Shown here: in pieces, positions 16,239 to 24,918 of the stretch
Layout: each line of letters starts with the position of its first letter
How positions within the stretch are numbered: the stretch's first letter is position 1
Origin: an uncultured Eubacteriales bacterium
GTDB lineage: Bacteria > Bacillota > Clostridia > Oscillospirales > Oscillospiraceae
Direction of reading: 5' to 3'
DNA length: 64,000 nucleotides
NCBI GenBank assembly: GCA_900546615.1
Contig: URDJ01000010.1
Coordinates: 1-64,000, forward strand
Made by a program: the position numbers and the translations under genes
Notes under the pieces: generated by a model
Told to the model about the DNA's origin: nothing
Seen by the model: only the letters and a program-made list of their open reading frames with translations
Databases searched by the model: none

Positions 16239-16790
16239 ATGCGCAAGTGGAAGCTTCTGCTGTTCATACCCGCGCTGCTGCTCGTTGCGGCGGCGAATCT
16301 GCGTCCTGTCTGCACGGTTCGGGTAGACGGGGTGCCCGTCGAGGGCAGCTGGTCGCCGGGCAGCATCGAGCGTGCCGGGCGTCTCGCCCTGGGTATGGCC
16401 GAGGAGATCGCCCGCGGGGGCACGGCCCTGCCGGACATCGAGGTGAGCCGGTCGCTCTCCATCTTCCCCGCGTCCGGCGACGAAAACGAGCTGGCCGAGG
16501 CCATACTCTGCTCCTGCGAGGGCGTGCAGCGCGCCTGGGCGCTCAGCGTGGACGGCTGCTTCCTCGGCTGGGCTGAGGATATCTCGGCCCTCTCCGAGAC
16601 CATGGAGACGGTCATCGGCATGCAGATACCCGTCTCGGCCATACGCGCGGGCTTCGACGCCGACATCTCCATCGAACCCGCCGCCATTCCCTCCGGCTGG
16701 CAGACCGACGTGGACACGCTCTCGCGCCAGCTCCACGAGCTGGCCCGGGTCTTTTACGTCACGCCCGACGGAGCCGTGCGCTGCGCCTGA
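16239..16790 (+). CDS. Exported or membrane-anchored protein of unknown function
   Basis: 183 residues. MRKWK followed by a hydrophobic stretch (6-22) indicates a signal peptide or anchor. The segment ALSVDGCFLGWAEDISALSETM resembles the N-terminal VDG-x-G repeats of clostridial G5/M23 cell-wall proteins, but no catalytic domain follows. Start ATG 16239, chosen because CGGAGGTGG lies 9 bases upstream; an in-frame GTG at 16227 falls inside that site. The 3' end overlaps the convergent rluA-like gene by 37 bases. Confidence 0.6.
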   Translation: MRKWKLLLFIPALLLVAAANLRPVCTVRVDGVPVEGSWSPGSIERAGRLALGMAEEIARGGTALPDIEVSRSLSIFPASGDENELAEAILCSCEGVQRAWALSVDGCFLGWAEDISALSETMETVIGMQIPVSAIRAGFDADISIEPAAIPSGWQTDVDTLSRQLHELARVFYVTPDGAVRCA

Positions 16791-17674
16791 TTGAAGCCGT
16801 GCCGCTCGAGCACGGCGCGTATGTCCTCCGGCAGCGGGGCCTCAGCCGTGACCGTCTCGCCCGTGAGCGGGTGGACGAGCGTCAGGCGAGCCGAGTGCAG
16901 CGCGGGCCGCGCTATCTCCGCCGAGACGCGGCCGTAGAGCCGGTCGCCGAGAATGGGGCAGCCGATGTGCGAGAGGTGCACACGTATCTGGTGCGTCCGG
17001 CCCGTCTCGGGCCTGAGCCGCAGGAGCGCGAGGCCGTCCGACTCTGCGATCGTCTCGCAGCGCGTCACGGACCTCGCGCCATCCTCGCGGACGCAGAAGC
17101 GCTTTTCCTCGCCGCGCCTGCCGATGGGCAGGTCTATTACGCCCGCGCGCGGCTCGGGGACTCCAACGGTTATGGCGAGGTATTCGCGCCTGAGCGCCTC
17201 CGTGTGCAGCAGTCTCCTGAGCCGCTCGTGCATGTAGCCGGTCTTGGCGGCGCACATGACGCCGGTGGTGCCCCGGTCGAGCCGGTTCACGGGGTGGAAG
17301 GGCGCGGCGGTGCCCAGGTAGGCCGCGACCGCGGAGCCGACGGTGGCCTCGCCCCGCTCCGAGCGCCCGTGGACGGCCATGTCCGCGGGCTTGTCGATCA
17401 TGAGGATGTCCTCGTCCTCCCAGAGCACGGCAAGCCTCGTATCCGAGGGCGCGAAGGCGGAGCCGCCCGTGTCGCCGACCTCGACGCTGAGCCTGTCGCC
17501 GGCGCGCACCGTGTCGAGGGTCTTTGCCGGGCGGCCGTTTAAGAGCACCGCGCCCTCGCGGTGCTTTAATCTCGTCACCAGCCCCGCCGAGAGGCCGAGC
17601 CGGGTCTGCAGCACGCTGCGGATCTTCCGTCCGTCCAGCTCGGCGGGTATCTCAAATTCCAGCCTGCGGCTCAC
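16754..17674 (-). CDS. RluA-family RNA pseudouridine synthase
   Basis: Converts specific uridines of rRNA or tRNA to pseudouridine. An N-terminal S4 RNA-binding region (about 15-70) precedes the catalytic domain with HPVNRLDRGTTGVM, which holds the catalytic aspartate, and RPETGRTHQIRVHL. 306 residues. GTG start overlaps the stop of the upstream macro-domain gene (GTGA), so the two are translationally coupled. RluC/RluD-like specificity cannot be assigned. Confidence 0.92.
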   Translation of the reverse strand: MSRRLEFEIPAELDGRKIRSVLQTRLGLSAGLVTRLKHREGAVLLNGRPAKTLDTVRAGDRLSVEVGDTGGSAFAPSDTRLAVLWEDEDILMIDKPADMAVHGRSERGEATVGSAVAAYLGTAAPFHPVNRLDRGTTGVMCAAKTGYMHERLRRLLHTEALRREYLAITVGVPEPRAGVIDLPIGRRGEEKRFCVREDGARSVTRCETIAESDGLALLRLRPETGRTHQIRVHLSHIGCPILGDRLYGRVSAEIARPALHSARLTLVHPLTGETVTAEAPLPEDIRAVLERHGFNQAQRTAPSGVT

Positions 17675-18183
17675 AGCGCTTCCAGAGCCTCCTCATAGGC
17701 GGCCTTCGTGCGGTCGTCGAAGCAGACCATGCGCACGCGCTCTATCTCCGGGTACTTCTCGAGCGACTCCTTTATGGCGCCGAGCGCCACGGGAGCGGCC
17801 TTGTCGAGCGGGTAGCCGTAGACGCCGGTGCTGATAGAGGGGAAGTCCACCGTCCGACAGCCGTACTGCGCGGCGAGATCGAGGCAGCTCCTGTAGCAGC
17901 CCGCGAGCAGTTCGGCTTCGCCATGGCTCCCGCCGTGCCAGACCGGGCCGGGGGTGTGGAGCACGTATCTGGCGGGCAGCTTGCAGCCGCGGGTTATCTT
18001 GGCTCTGCCGGTCTCGCAGCCGCCCAGCGTGCGGCACTCGGCCAGCAGCTCCGGCCCCGCCGCGCGGTGGATCGCCCCGTCCACCCCGCCGCCGCCCAGC
18101 AGGGAGGTGTTCGCCGCGTTCGCTATGGCGTCCACGGCCGAGCGCGTGATGTCTCCCTTTACTATCTCGATGCGGTATTTCAT
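17671..18183 (-). CDS. Macro-domain ADP-ribose hydrolase (YmdB-like)
   Basis: Cytosolic O-acetyl-ADP-ribose deacetylase or ADP-ribosyl-ester hydrolase. The macro fold covers the whole 170 residues: VKGDITRSAVDAIANAANTSLLGGGGVDGAIH is the adenosine/ribose site and FPSISTGVYGYP the diphosphate loop. It is the first gene of a two-gene unit with the RluA-like gene. A perfect palindrome (GGTATAAATATACC, near 18202-18215) sits upstream and could be an operator. Confidence 0.9.
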   Translation of the reverse strand: MKYRIEIVKGDITRSAVDAIANAANTSLLGGGGVDGAIHRAAGPELLAECRTLGGCETGRAKITRGCKLPARYVLHTPGPVWHGGSHGEAELLAGCYRSCLDLAAQYGCRTVDFPSISTGVYGYPLDKAAPVALGAIKESLEKYPEIERVRMVCFDDRTKAAYEEALEAL

Positions 18184-18239
18184 ACCCTCGCCCTCCTTAA
18201 CGGTATATTTATACCGAGTTTATCACAGCCCCGGCGCCC

Positions 18240-18268
18240 TTGACAAGGATAGTCAAAAGTGAGATAAT
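18240..18268 (+). promoter_or_regulatory. Promoter of the thiamine operon
   Basis: TTGACA (18240-18245), 17-base spacer, GATAAT (18263-18268), about 12 bases before the riboswitch. Confidence 0.75.
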
Positions 18269-18279
18269 GTATGCGCAAA

Positions 18280-18366
18280 AAACAGGGGAGCCGTTCGGCT
18301 GAGAGGAAGCTTCCGCTTCGACCCTATGACCTGATGCGGGCAATGCCGCCGGAGGGAGTCATCTGC
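18280..18366 (+). ncRNA. TPP riboswitch (THI element)
   Basis: The conserved blocks are all present: GGGGAGC, CTGAGAGGA, ACCCTATGACCTGATGCGG, AATGCCG and GGAGGGA. The order and spacing match the thiamine pyrophosphate aptamer. A terminator hairpin follows directly, so thiamine pyrophosphate most likely ends transcription before thiW-thiM. Confidence 0.95.
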
Positions 18367-18372
18367 GTCCTC

Positions 18373-18409
18373 GACCGGCAGCCGTTTTGGAGCCGGTCTT
18401 TTGTTTTTT
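18373..18409 (+). terminator. Riboswitch expression-platform terminator
   Basis: GACCGGC/GCCGGTC stem with a short inner pair, then TTTTGTTTTTT. It sits directly after the TPP aptamer. Confidence 0.85.
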
Positions 18410-18455
18410 GACATCCTTTGAAGGGAGATGCGTAAGGGAAAAACGATATAGGCGT

Positions 18456-18525
18456 GCCGGTTGGCATGTTGACCGGCGGACGCAGGGGGTTCCCTCGCCG
18501 TCCACCGGTCAACATACCAACCGGC
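18456..18525. repeat. Long imperfect palindrome in the thiW leader
   Basis: Two 27-base arms (18456-18482 and 18499-18525) are reverse complements except at two positions, around a 16-base loop. On the minus strand both mismatches become G-U pairs. A second inverted pair GGACGCAGGG/CCCTGCGTCC overlaps it (18477-18486 and 18545-18554). The 285 bases between the riboswitch terminator and thiW hold no other recognisable gene. Confidence 0.75.
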
Positions 18526-18696
18526 GGCGGATGGAGGGGGAGCGCCCTGCGTCCGGGCCAGATATGTGTGCGATGGGAAGCCGTGTTCCGGCGTGAGAGG
18601 AGGCCAGCAAGCCTCGACCGACCTTGTATTCTACGGGGGAAAAACGCCGCATATCTACGTTTTTCTCCGCATTCTTTGAAAAAAGGAGCGTCAAAA

Positions 18697-19239
18697 ATGA
18701 GAAGCAACAGCACAAAAAAGCTCGCGATAGCCGCGATATTTGTCGCGCTCGCCGTGGTGGGCAGCGCCTTTATCCAGTTCCCCTTCCTCGGCAGCAACTG
18801 CTCGCCGACGCAGCACATGGTGAACGTCCTGTGCGCGGTGTTTCTGGGGCCGTGGTACGGCGTGGGCGTGGCCTTTTGCGCCAGCCTTATCCGCAACCTG
18901 CTGAGCCTCGGCTCGCTGATGGCCTTCCCCGGCAGCATGATAGGCGCGCTCTGCTGCGGCCTTGCATACAAGGCCCTGCGGGGTAAGAACGAGACAGCCG
19001 CCATCCTGGTCACTCTCGCGGCGGAGATGCTCGGCACCGGCGTGCTGGGCGGACTGTGCGCATATCCCGTCGCCACGCTGTTCATGAACGTGGACGCCGC
19101 TACCGTCGCCGTCACCGCCTACATCATACCCTTCCTCATCTCCACCGTCGTCGGCTCCGTCATAGCGGGCGTGCTCGTTTTCGCCCTGCGTGCCGGGGGC
19201 GCGCTGAAGATATTGCAGAGAAGTCTGGAGCTGAGATAA
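18697..19239 (+). CDS. thiW: ThiW, thiazole ECF-transporter S component
   Basis: Integral membrane substrate-binding subunit of an energy-coupling-factor transporter, predicted to import the thiazole precursor. About five hydrophobic segments. The segments CSPTQHMVNVLCAVFLGPWYG and MAFPGSMIGALCCG are typical of ThiW. 180 residues. AAAGGAG precedes the ATG; a longer in-frame start at 18454 would run through the palindromic leader and is rejected. It lies under a TPP riboswitch and before thiM, one base apart. Confidence 0.93.
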   Translation: MRSNSTKKLAIAAIFVALAVVGSAFIQFPFLGSNCSPTQHMVNVLCAVFLGPWYGVGVAFCASLIRNLLSLGSLMAFPGSMIGALCCGLAYKALRGKNETAAILVTLAAEMLGTGVLGGLCAYPVATLFMNVDAATVAVTAYIIPFLISTVVGSVIAGVLVFALRAGGALKILQRSLELR

Positions 19240-19240
19240 A

Positions 19241-20050
19241 ATGCCCTTTTCCGAGCTGCCCCGCCTTGACGATATAAGGAAAAAACGCCCGCTGCTGCAC
19301 TGTATCTCGAACCTGGTGACGGCAAACGACTGCGCGAACCTCGCCCTCGCCATGGGCGCAAGCCCCATGATGGCCGAGGCGCCGGAGGAGATGGCGGAGA
19401 TAGAGCGCCTCTCGGACGCGACGGTGCTCAACTGCGGCACGCCCTCGGCGCAGAAGTATGCCGCCTGCCTCATAAGCGGCAGGGAAGCTGCGCGGCTCGG
19501 GAAACCGGTGGTGCTCGACCCCGTGGGCGTCGGCGCGAGCGCGTGGCGGCTGGAGAACGCGGGGCGGCTGCTCGCGGAGTTCACGCCCTCCATCCTGCGG
19601 GTGAACTACGCCGAGGCGCGGGCGCTCATCGGCTTTGCAGGCGGAGAGCAGGGTGTGGACAGCCCGGCAAATCCCGACCTCGCCGGGCGCATCGGCACGG
19701 CAAAGGCTCTGGCGAAGCGCCTTCGCTGCACCGTGCTCCTCACAGGCGCGGAAGACATCGTAACAGACGGTGCGCGGGGCTGGTATGTAACGGGCGGCAG
19801 CGCGCTCATGCCCCTCGTCACCGGCACGGGCTGTATGCTCTCGGTGGTGTGCGCGGCCTTCGCCTCGGTCGAGCCGGACACGGCGGCCGCGGCGGCGATG
19901 GCGTCCGTCTTCTGGAAGACCTGCTCCGAGCTGGCCCAGCGCGACGCGGGCGGAAACGGCCCCGGCTCATTCAGGGCCGCGCTCATGGACAGGGCGTGGA
20001 AAATGACACCGCGCGAGCCGGAATACGAGGGCCGCGCCCTCCCCATCTGA
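19241..20050 (+). CDS. thiM: Hydroxyethylthiazole kinase
   Basis: Phosphorylates 4-methyl-5-(2-hydroxyethyl)thiazole for thiamine salvage. Signatures: LLHCISNLVTANDCANLALA near the N-terminus, VVLDPVGVGAS near 90, RVNYAEARAL near 123, and VTGTGCMLS near 190 with the catalytic cysteine. 269 residues. Second gene of the riboswitch-controlled operon. ThiE is not in the window. Confidence 0.95.
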   Translation: MPFSELPRLDDIRKKRPLLHCISNLVTANDCANLALAMGASPMMAEAPEEMAEIERLSDATVLNCGTPSAQKYAACLISGREAARLGKPVVLDPVGVGASAWRLENAGRLLAEFTPSILRVNYAEARALIGFAGGEQGVDSPANPDLAGRIGTAKALAKRLRCTVLLTGAEDIVTDGARGWYVTGGSALMPLVTGTGCMLSVVCAAFASVEPDTAAAAAMASVFWKTCSELAQRDAGGNGPGSFRAALMDRAWKMTPREPEYEGRALPI

Positions 20051-20065
20051 ACCGAATATCACGGC

Positions 20066-20104
20066 GCTCCCGGAGCCTTCAGCGGCTCCGGGAGCCTTTG
20101 TTTT
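20066..20104 (+). terminator. Terminator of thiW-thiM
   Basis: GCTCCCGGAGCC/GGCTCCGGGAGC stem with a TTCAGC loop and TTTGTTTT tail. Confidence 0.9.
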
Positions 20105-20239
20105 CACCGCGTCCGAGGATTTTGCACGGGAGCGTAATTTTACAAAATGTTTGCTTTATTTTTGACGAGGCTGTGATATACTACGAATGGTCCAAAAAAG
20201 GAAAAAACAAGGTCTGACGAATGCAAAGGAGGCAATAAA

Positions 20240-22612
20240 ATGTCGGAGATCATGAGGAGACCCGCTTCGGACGAGGAGCTCGCCGTGATGGACAGGTACT
20301 GGCGCGCCGCCAACTACCTCTCCGCCTGCCAGCTCTACCTGCTGGATAACCCCCTGCTCGAGAAACCGCTCAGCGAGGACGATATCAAAAAGAAGATCGT
20401 CGGCCACTGGGGCACCGTGCCCGGTCAGAATTTCATCTACACCCATTTGAACCGCGTCATCAGGGAATACGACCTCGACATGATATACATCTCCGGTCCC
20501 GGCCACGGCGGCAACGCCATGGTCGCGCAGGACTGGCTCGACGGCAGCTATCAGGAAGTGTACCCAAACATCACCCGCGACCGTGAGGGCATGCAGAGAC
20601 TGTTCAAGCAGTTCTCGTTCCCGGGCGGCATCCCGTCGCACGTCGCGCCGGAGACGCCGGGTTCCATCAACGAGGGCGGCGAGCTGGGCTACAGCCTTGC
20701 ACACTCCTTCGGCGCCGTGACGGATAACCCGGGCCTCATCGCGGCCTGCGTGGTGGGCGACGGCGAGGCCGAGACCGGCCCGCTGGCTACGAGCTGGCAG
20801 CTCAACAAGTTCATAAACCCGAAGACCGACGGCGCCGTGCTGCCCATCCTGCACCTGAACGGCTATAAGATAGCCAACCCGACCGTACTGGCCCGCATCA
20901 GCCACGAGGAGCTGGAGAGCTTCTTCCGCGGCTGCGGCTGGGAGCCGTACTTTGTCGAGGGCTCCGACCCCGCCGAGATGCACAGGAAGATGGCCGAGGC
21001 CATGGACGAGTGCATCGTGAAGATACTCTCCTGCCAGCAGCACGCGCGCGAGACCGGCGACCTGAGACGCCCCATATGGCCGATGATCGTCCTGCGCGCG
21101 CCGAAGGGCTGGACCGGCCCGGACTACGTGGACGGCCTCAAGGTCGAGGACTACTGGAGGGCACATCAGGTGCCCATGCAGCCGGATACGCCGGAGCATA
21201 TAAGGCAGATCGAGGACTGGCTGCGCAGCTACAAGCCCGAGGAACTGTTCGACAAGGACGGACACCCGATGCCGGATATCCTCGCGCTGGCTCCCGAGGG
21301 GAACAGGCGCATGGGCGCGAACCCGCACGCCAACGGCGGACACCTGCTGCGCGACCTGCGCATGCCGGACTTCCGCGACTATGAGGTCAAGGTGCCCTTC
21401 CCCGGCGCGGTCGAGGCCCAGGATATGACCGCCATGGGCAGCTTCGTGCGCGATATCTACAAGCTGAACGAGGCCGAGCGCAACTTCCGCGCCTTCGGGC
21501 CGGACGAGACCGCGTCGAACAGGCTCTCGCCGGTGTTCGAGGTCACGGACAGGGCCTGGAACGGCAACACCTGGGATATTGACGACCACCTCGCCCCCGA
21601 CGGCCGCGTCATGGACTCCATGCTCTCCGAGCACGTCTGCCAGGGCATGCTCGAGGGCTACCTGCTCACCGGACGTCACGGCTTCTTTAACAGCTACGAG
21701 GCGTTCATCCGCATCGTGGACTCCATGTTCAGCCAGCACGCCAAGTGGCTCAAGGTCTGCAACCAGCTGCCGTGGCGCGCCGACATCGCGAGCCTGAACT
21801 ATGTGCTGGCCTCGAACGTCTGGCAGCAGGACCACAACGGCTTCACGCATCAGGACCCCGGCTTCCTCGACCACGTCGCGAACAAGAAGGCGGACGTCGT
21901 GCGCCTCTACCTGCCCCCCGATGCAAACTGCCTGCTTAGCTGCTTCGACCACTGCATCCGCAGCCGGAACTACGTGAACGTTATCGTGGCGTCGAAGCAC
22001 CCGCGTCCCCAGTGGCTCACCATGGAGCAGGCGGTGAAGCACTGCACGCAGGGCATAGGCATCTGGCAGTGGGCCTCGACGGACGAGGGGCAGGAGCCCG
22101 ATATCGTCATGGCATGCTGCGGCGACACTCCGACGCTCGAGACGCTTGCGGCGGTGACCATCCTGCGCGACGCCTTCCCGGAGCTGAAGATAAGGGTCGT
22201 GAACGTCGTGGACCTCATGCGGCTGCAGAGCGAGGAGCAGCACCCGCACGGCCTCAGCCAGCAGGAGTACAACGCCATCTTCACGGCGGATAAGCCGATA
22301 GTGTTCGCCTTCCACGGCTACCCGAGCCTGATCCACGAGCTGACGTATAAGAGGGTGAACAAGAACATCCACGTGCGCGGCTATATCGAGGAGGGCACGA
22401 TCACCACTCCCTTCGACATGCGCGTGCTGAACCGGCTCGACCGCTTCAACCTCGTCCAGACGGCGGTGTACAACCTGCCTCAGCTGGGCAACCGCGGCGC
22501 TTACCTCATCCAGCAGATGAAGGATAAGCTCGTCGAGCACAAGCAGTTCATAGCCAAATACGGCGTAGACCTCCCCGAGGTCGCCGAATGGAAGTGGACC
22601 GCCGCGAAATAA
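20240..22612 (+). CDS. xfp: Phosphoketolase (xylulose-5-phosphate/fructose-6-phosphate)
   Basis: Thiamin diphosphate enzyme that splits xylulose 5-phosphate (and often fructose 6-phosphate) with phosphate to acetyl phosphate plus an aldose phosphate. 790 residues is the normal length. [39 protein letters not shown] and the ThDP motif [11 protein letters not shown] are all present. Single-gene unit with AAAGGAGG before the ATG. Its cofactor links it to the thiamine-salvage operon just upstream. Confidence 0.97.
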   Translation: MSEIMRRPASDEELAVMDRYWRAANYLSACQLYLLDNPLLEKPLSEDDIKKKIVGHWGTVPGQNFIYTHLNRVIREYDLDMIYISGPGHGGNAMVAQDWLDGSYQEVYPNITRDREGMQRLFKQFSFPGGIPSHVAPETPGSINEGGELGYSLAHSFGAVTDNPGLIAACVVGDGEAETGPLATSWQLNKFINPKTDGAVLPILHLNGYKIANPTVLARISHEELESFFRGCGWEPYFVEGSDPAEMHRKMAEAMDECIVKILSCQQHARETGDLRRPIWPMIVLRAPKGWTGPDYVDGLKVEDYWRAHQVPMQPDTPEHIRQIEDWLRSYKPEELFDKDGHPMPDILALAPEGNRRMGANPHANGGHLLRDLRMPDFRDYEVKVPFPGAVEAQDMTAMGSFVRDIYKLNEAERNFRAFGPDETASNRLSPVFEVTDRAWNGNTWDIDDHLAPDGRVMDSMLSEHVCQGMLEGYLLTGRHGFFNSYEAFIRIVDSMFSQHAKWLKVCNQLPWRADIASLNYVLASNVWQQDHNGFTHQDPGFLDHVANKKADVVRLYLPPDANCLLSCFDHCIRSRNYVNVIVASKHPRPQWLTMEQAVKHCTQGIGIWQWASTDEGQEPDIVMACCGDTPTLETLAAVTILRDAFPELKIRVVNVVDLMRLQSEEQHPHGLSQQEYNAIFTADKPIVFAFHGYPSLIHELTYKRVNKNIHVRGYIEEGTITTPFDMRVLNRLDRFNLVQTAVYNLPQLGNRGAYLIQQMKDKLVEHKQFIAKYGVDLPEVAEWKWTAAK

Positions 22613-22630
22613 GAGAGAACAGAGGCAAAA

Positions 22631-22661
22631 AGGCCCCCGGCTCGCAAATAGCCGGGGGCCT
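22631..22661 (+). terminator. Hairpin after xfp
   Basis: Perfect 12-bp stem AGGCCCCCGGCT/AGCCGGGGGCCT with a 7-base loop. The T tract is poor (TCTGCAATTTCC). Confidence 0.75.
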
Positions 22662-22763
22662 TCTGCAATTTCCTTCCACTCCCCTGCGGCTGCGCCGGGC
22701 GCAGCAACAGATCAGCCACAGGGGTCGTGCATGTCTGACTGGTCGCCAGCCGGGAAACGGGCG

Positions 22764-22793
22764 TTGACAAACTGCGCAGGGGTGGGCTATAAT
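22764..22793 (+). promoter_or_regulatory. Promoter of the C39-SH3-M14 gene
   Basis: TTGACA, 18 bases, TATAAT; ACAGGAGG follows before ATG 22828. Confidence 0.8.
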
Positions 22794-22827
22794 CTCTGTA
22801 TTACACTGATTAGTACAGGAGGTCGTC

Positions 22828-24918
22828 ATGGCTTCTTTTCGGGAAGTTGAGTATATGGATGCCCCGCGCGGGCACAGGCGGCGCAGGCGCAGACGCAGGC
22901 AGCGCTGGGGCAGAGTCGCAGCGCTGCTGCTCATCGTCGTGCTGGGCCTCGCGGCCTATAAGCTCACCGACGGCTTTTCCAGCTTCAGCCTGCCCGTCTC
23001 GGTACCTTTGGACAACACGGACACTGAGTTCGATTACGACCTCGACGCGCTCTCGGCACAGATAACGGACGACATGTTCATCGGCGAATGCGGAGATGAG
23101 GAGGCAGAAAAGCTCCGCGAGCTGGCCGCGGATAACTCCGAGTGGCGCGACGAGCTGGAGTTCATGGCTGCGAACATCGGCATCTACAGGGAGGAGGCCG
23201 TCGTCACCGCGATAAACGGCGTCGAGAAGACCCCCTTCGCCCTGCTCTCGGCCTTCCGCGCGCCCGACGACTCGGGCCTGCGCGTCGGGATCGAGATATC
23301 CGAGGGCGAGGTGCCCTATCTGCTGCAATATGACTCGCGCTGGTGCTTCCACGCCTACGGCAGCTCGGTGATGGGCTTTACCGCCTGCGGGCCTGCCTGC
23401 CTTTCGATGGCCGCCATCGGCCTCACCGGCAACACCCTCTACACCCCCGCCTATGTCGCGGACATGTCCGAGGCCGGCGGCCACTACGTCATGGACGCGG
23501 GTACAGCCTGGTCACTGTTCACGGCGGGCGCGGCGGAGCTGGGCCTGCGCAGCGAGACGATAGTGGTGGATAAGAACACGATGAAGGACAGGCTCGAGGC
23601 CGGCGCGGTGCTCATAGCCGCGATGTCGCCGGGGGATTTCACGACGAGCGGGCACTTCATCGTCATCGTCGGCACGGGCCTCGGCGGCGGCTTCAAGGTC
23701 TACGACCCTAACAGCATAGAGCGCAGCGGGCGCACGTGGAGCTTTGACCGGCTCGCAGGCCAGATCACTCAGCTCTGGAGCCTCACTTACTCCGGCACGC
23801 CGTCGGATATCCAGCAGCCCGCGGCGGGCGAGACCTGTATCGCCGATTGTGAGGAGTTCATCACGCTCAGGAGCGCGCCGGACGTGAACGCCTCCGCCAT
23901 AACGACGATACCGAAGGGCGGGGAGATGACGCTCCTGGGCTTCGAGGGCGCGTTTGCCGAGGTGGAGTATCAGGGGCAGCGGGGCTATGTGCTCTCGACC
24001 TATATAGTGCCGAAGGGCGACTCGGCGTACCCGACCGCGGCCTGGGGCTACGGGGACGTCGTGTCGGGCCTGCAGCGGCTTGAGGAGGAATATCCGGGGC
24101 AGCTGGAGCTCAGCTCCGTCGGCACGAGCGTTGAGGGCCGCGAGCTGCCGGCCGCCGTAGTGGGCGAGGCCGGGGCGGAGTACGAGGTGCTCATACAGGG
24201 CGGCATACACGGCCGGGAATATGTCGGCGCATATCTGACGCTGTGCCAGCTCGGGCATCTGCTGGAGCATGGCGTGCCCGAGGATGTGCGCTATCATTTT
24301 ATCCCTGTCTCGAACCCGGACGGGCTGGAGATAAGCCGTACCGGGACGCTGGGGCAGGCGCAGCGGGAGATATACCTTTCGGAGCTGGCGGCGGGCCTGA
24401 CCGACCTGACGGAGGCTGAGTACGCCCGGCAGTGGAAGTCGAACGCGGCGGGCGTGGACTTGAACCGCAACTTTGACGCGGGCTGGGAGCAGCTCGGGGA
24501 CTCCGCGCCGTCGTCAGAGGGCTGCAAGGGCGCTGCTCCCGAGGACCAGCCGGAGAGCCGGGCGCTGGCGGAATACACGCGTCAGCTCATGCCGGACGCG
24601 ACCGTGAGCTATCACAGCTCGGGCAGTCTCGTCTACGCCGAATACGCGCTCGCGCCGCAGGAGGTCAACTCGGCCTCCCGGAGCCTCGCCGAAGCCCTCG
24701 GAGAGGCGGCGGGCTATCCTCTCGAGGACACTGAGGAGCTGGACGCCGGCGGATACAAGGACTGGGCCGCCTCGGCTCTCGGCATCCCGTCCGTAACGGT
24801 GGAGCTGGGCTACGGCGATGACCCGCAGCGGCTCGCCGCCTGCGCCGTGATCCGCGTCCGCAACGTCGCCGCGCCGTATGTCATAGCCGACTGGCTCAGG
24901 TCAGCTGCGGCAGGCTGA
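22828..24918 (+). CDS. Membrane-anchored C39-like peptidase / SH3 / M14 carboxypeptidase fusion
   Basis: 696-residue envelope protein. An Arg-rich cytoplasmic start and one membrane segment (about 29-46) are followed by a helical linker. Next is a C39-like papain fold (about 160-310) with C187 in TACGPAC, H276 in GHFIVIVG and D293 in VYDPNS. A bacterial SH3 domain (about 335-393) follows, then an M14 zinc carboxypeptidase (405-690) with H461 and E464 in HGRE, R547 in DLNRNF, H596 in SYHSSG and E659 in VTVELGYG. All expected catalytic and zinc residues are present, so both peptidase domains look active. The predicted target is cell-wall peptide. Confidence 0.85.
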   Translation: MASFREVEYMDAPRGHRRRRRRRRQRWGRVAALLLIVVLGLAAYKLTDGFSSFSLPVSVPLDNTDTEFDYDLDALSAQITDDMFIGECGDEEAEKLRELAADNSEWRDELEFMAANIGIYREEAVVTAINGVEKTPFALLSAFRAPDDSGLRVGIEISEGEVPYLLQYDSRWCFHAYGSSVMGFTACGPACLSMAAIGLTGNTLYTPAYVADMSEAGGHYVMDAGTAWSLFTAGAAELGLRSETIVVDKNTMKDRLEAGAVLIAAMSPGDFTTSGHFIVIVGTGLGGGFKVYDPNSIERSGRTWSFDRLAGQITQLWSLTYSGTPSDIQQPAAGETCIADCEEFITLRSAPDVNASAITTIPKGGEMTLLGFEGAFAEVEYQGQRGYVLSTYIVPKGDSAYPTAAWGYGDVVSGLQRLEEEYPGQLELSSVGTSVEGRELPAAVVGEAGAEYEVLIQGGIHGREYVGAYLTLCQLGHLLEHGVPEDVRYHFIPVSNPDGLEISRTGTLGQAQREIYLSELAAGLTDLTEAEYARQWKSNAAGVDLNRNFDAGWEQLGDSAPSSEGCKGAAPEDQPESRALAEYTRQLMPDATVSYHSSGSLVYAEYALAPQEVNSASRSLAEALGEAAGYPLEDTEELDAGGYKDWAASALGIPSVTVELGYGDDPQRLAACAVIRVRNVAAPYVIADWLRSAAAG

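Noticed and set aside
18454..18696. N-terminal extension of ThiW
   Set aside because: The extension runs through the palindrome and has no family similarity; the ATG at 18697 has a good ribosome site and gives a normal ThiW.
20156..22540. 794-codon minus-strand ORF opposite phosphoketolase
   Set aside because: Complete antisense of a certain gene; composition is His/Val/Arg-rich as expected for a mirror frame.
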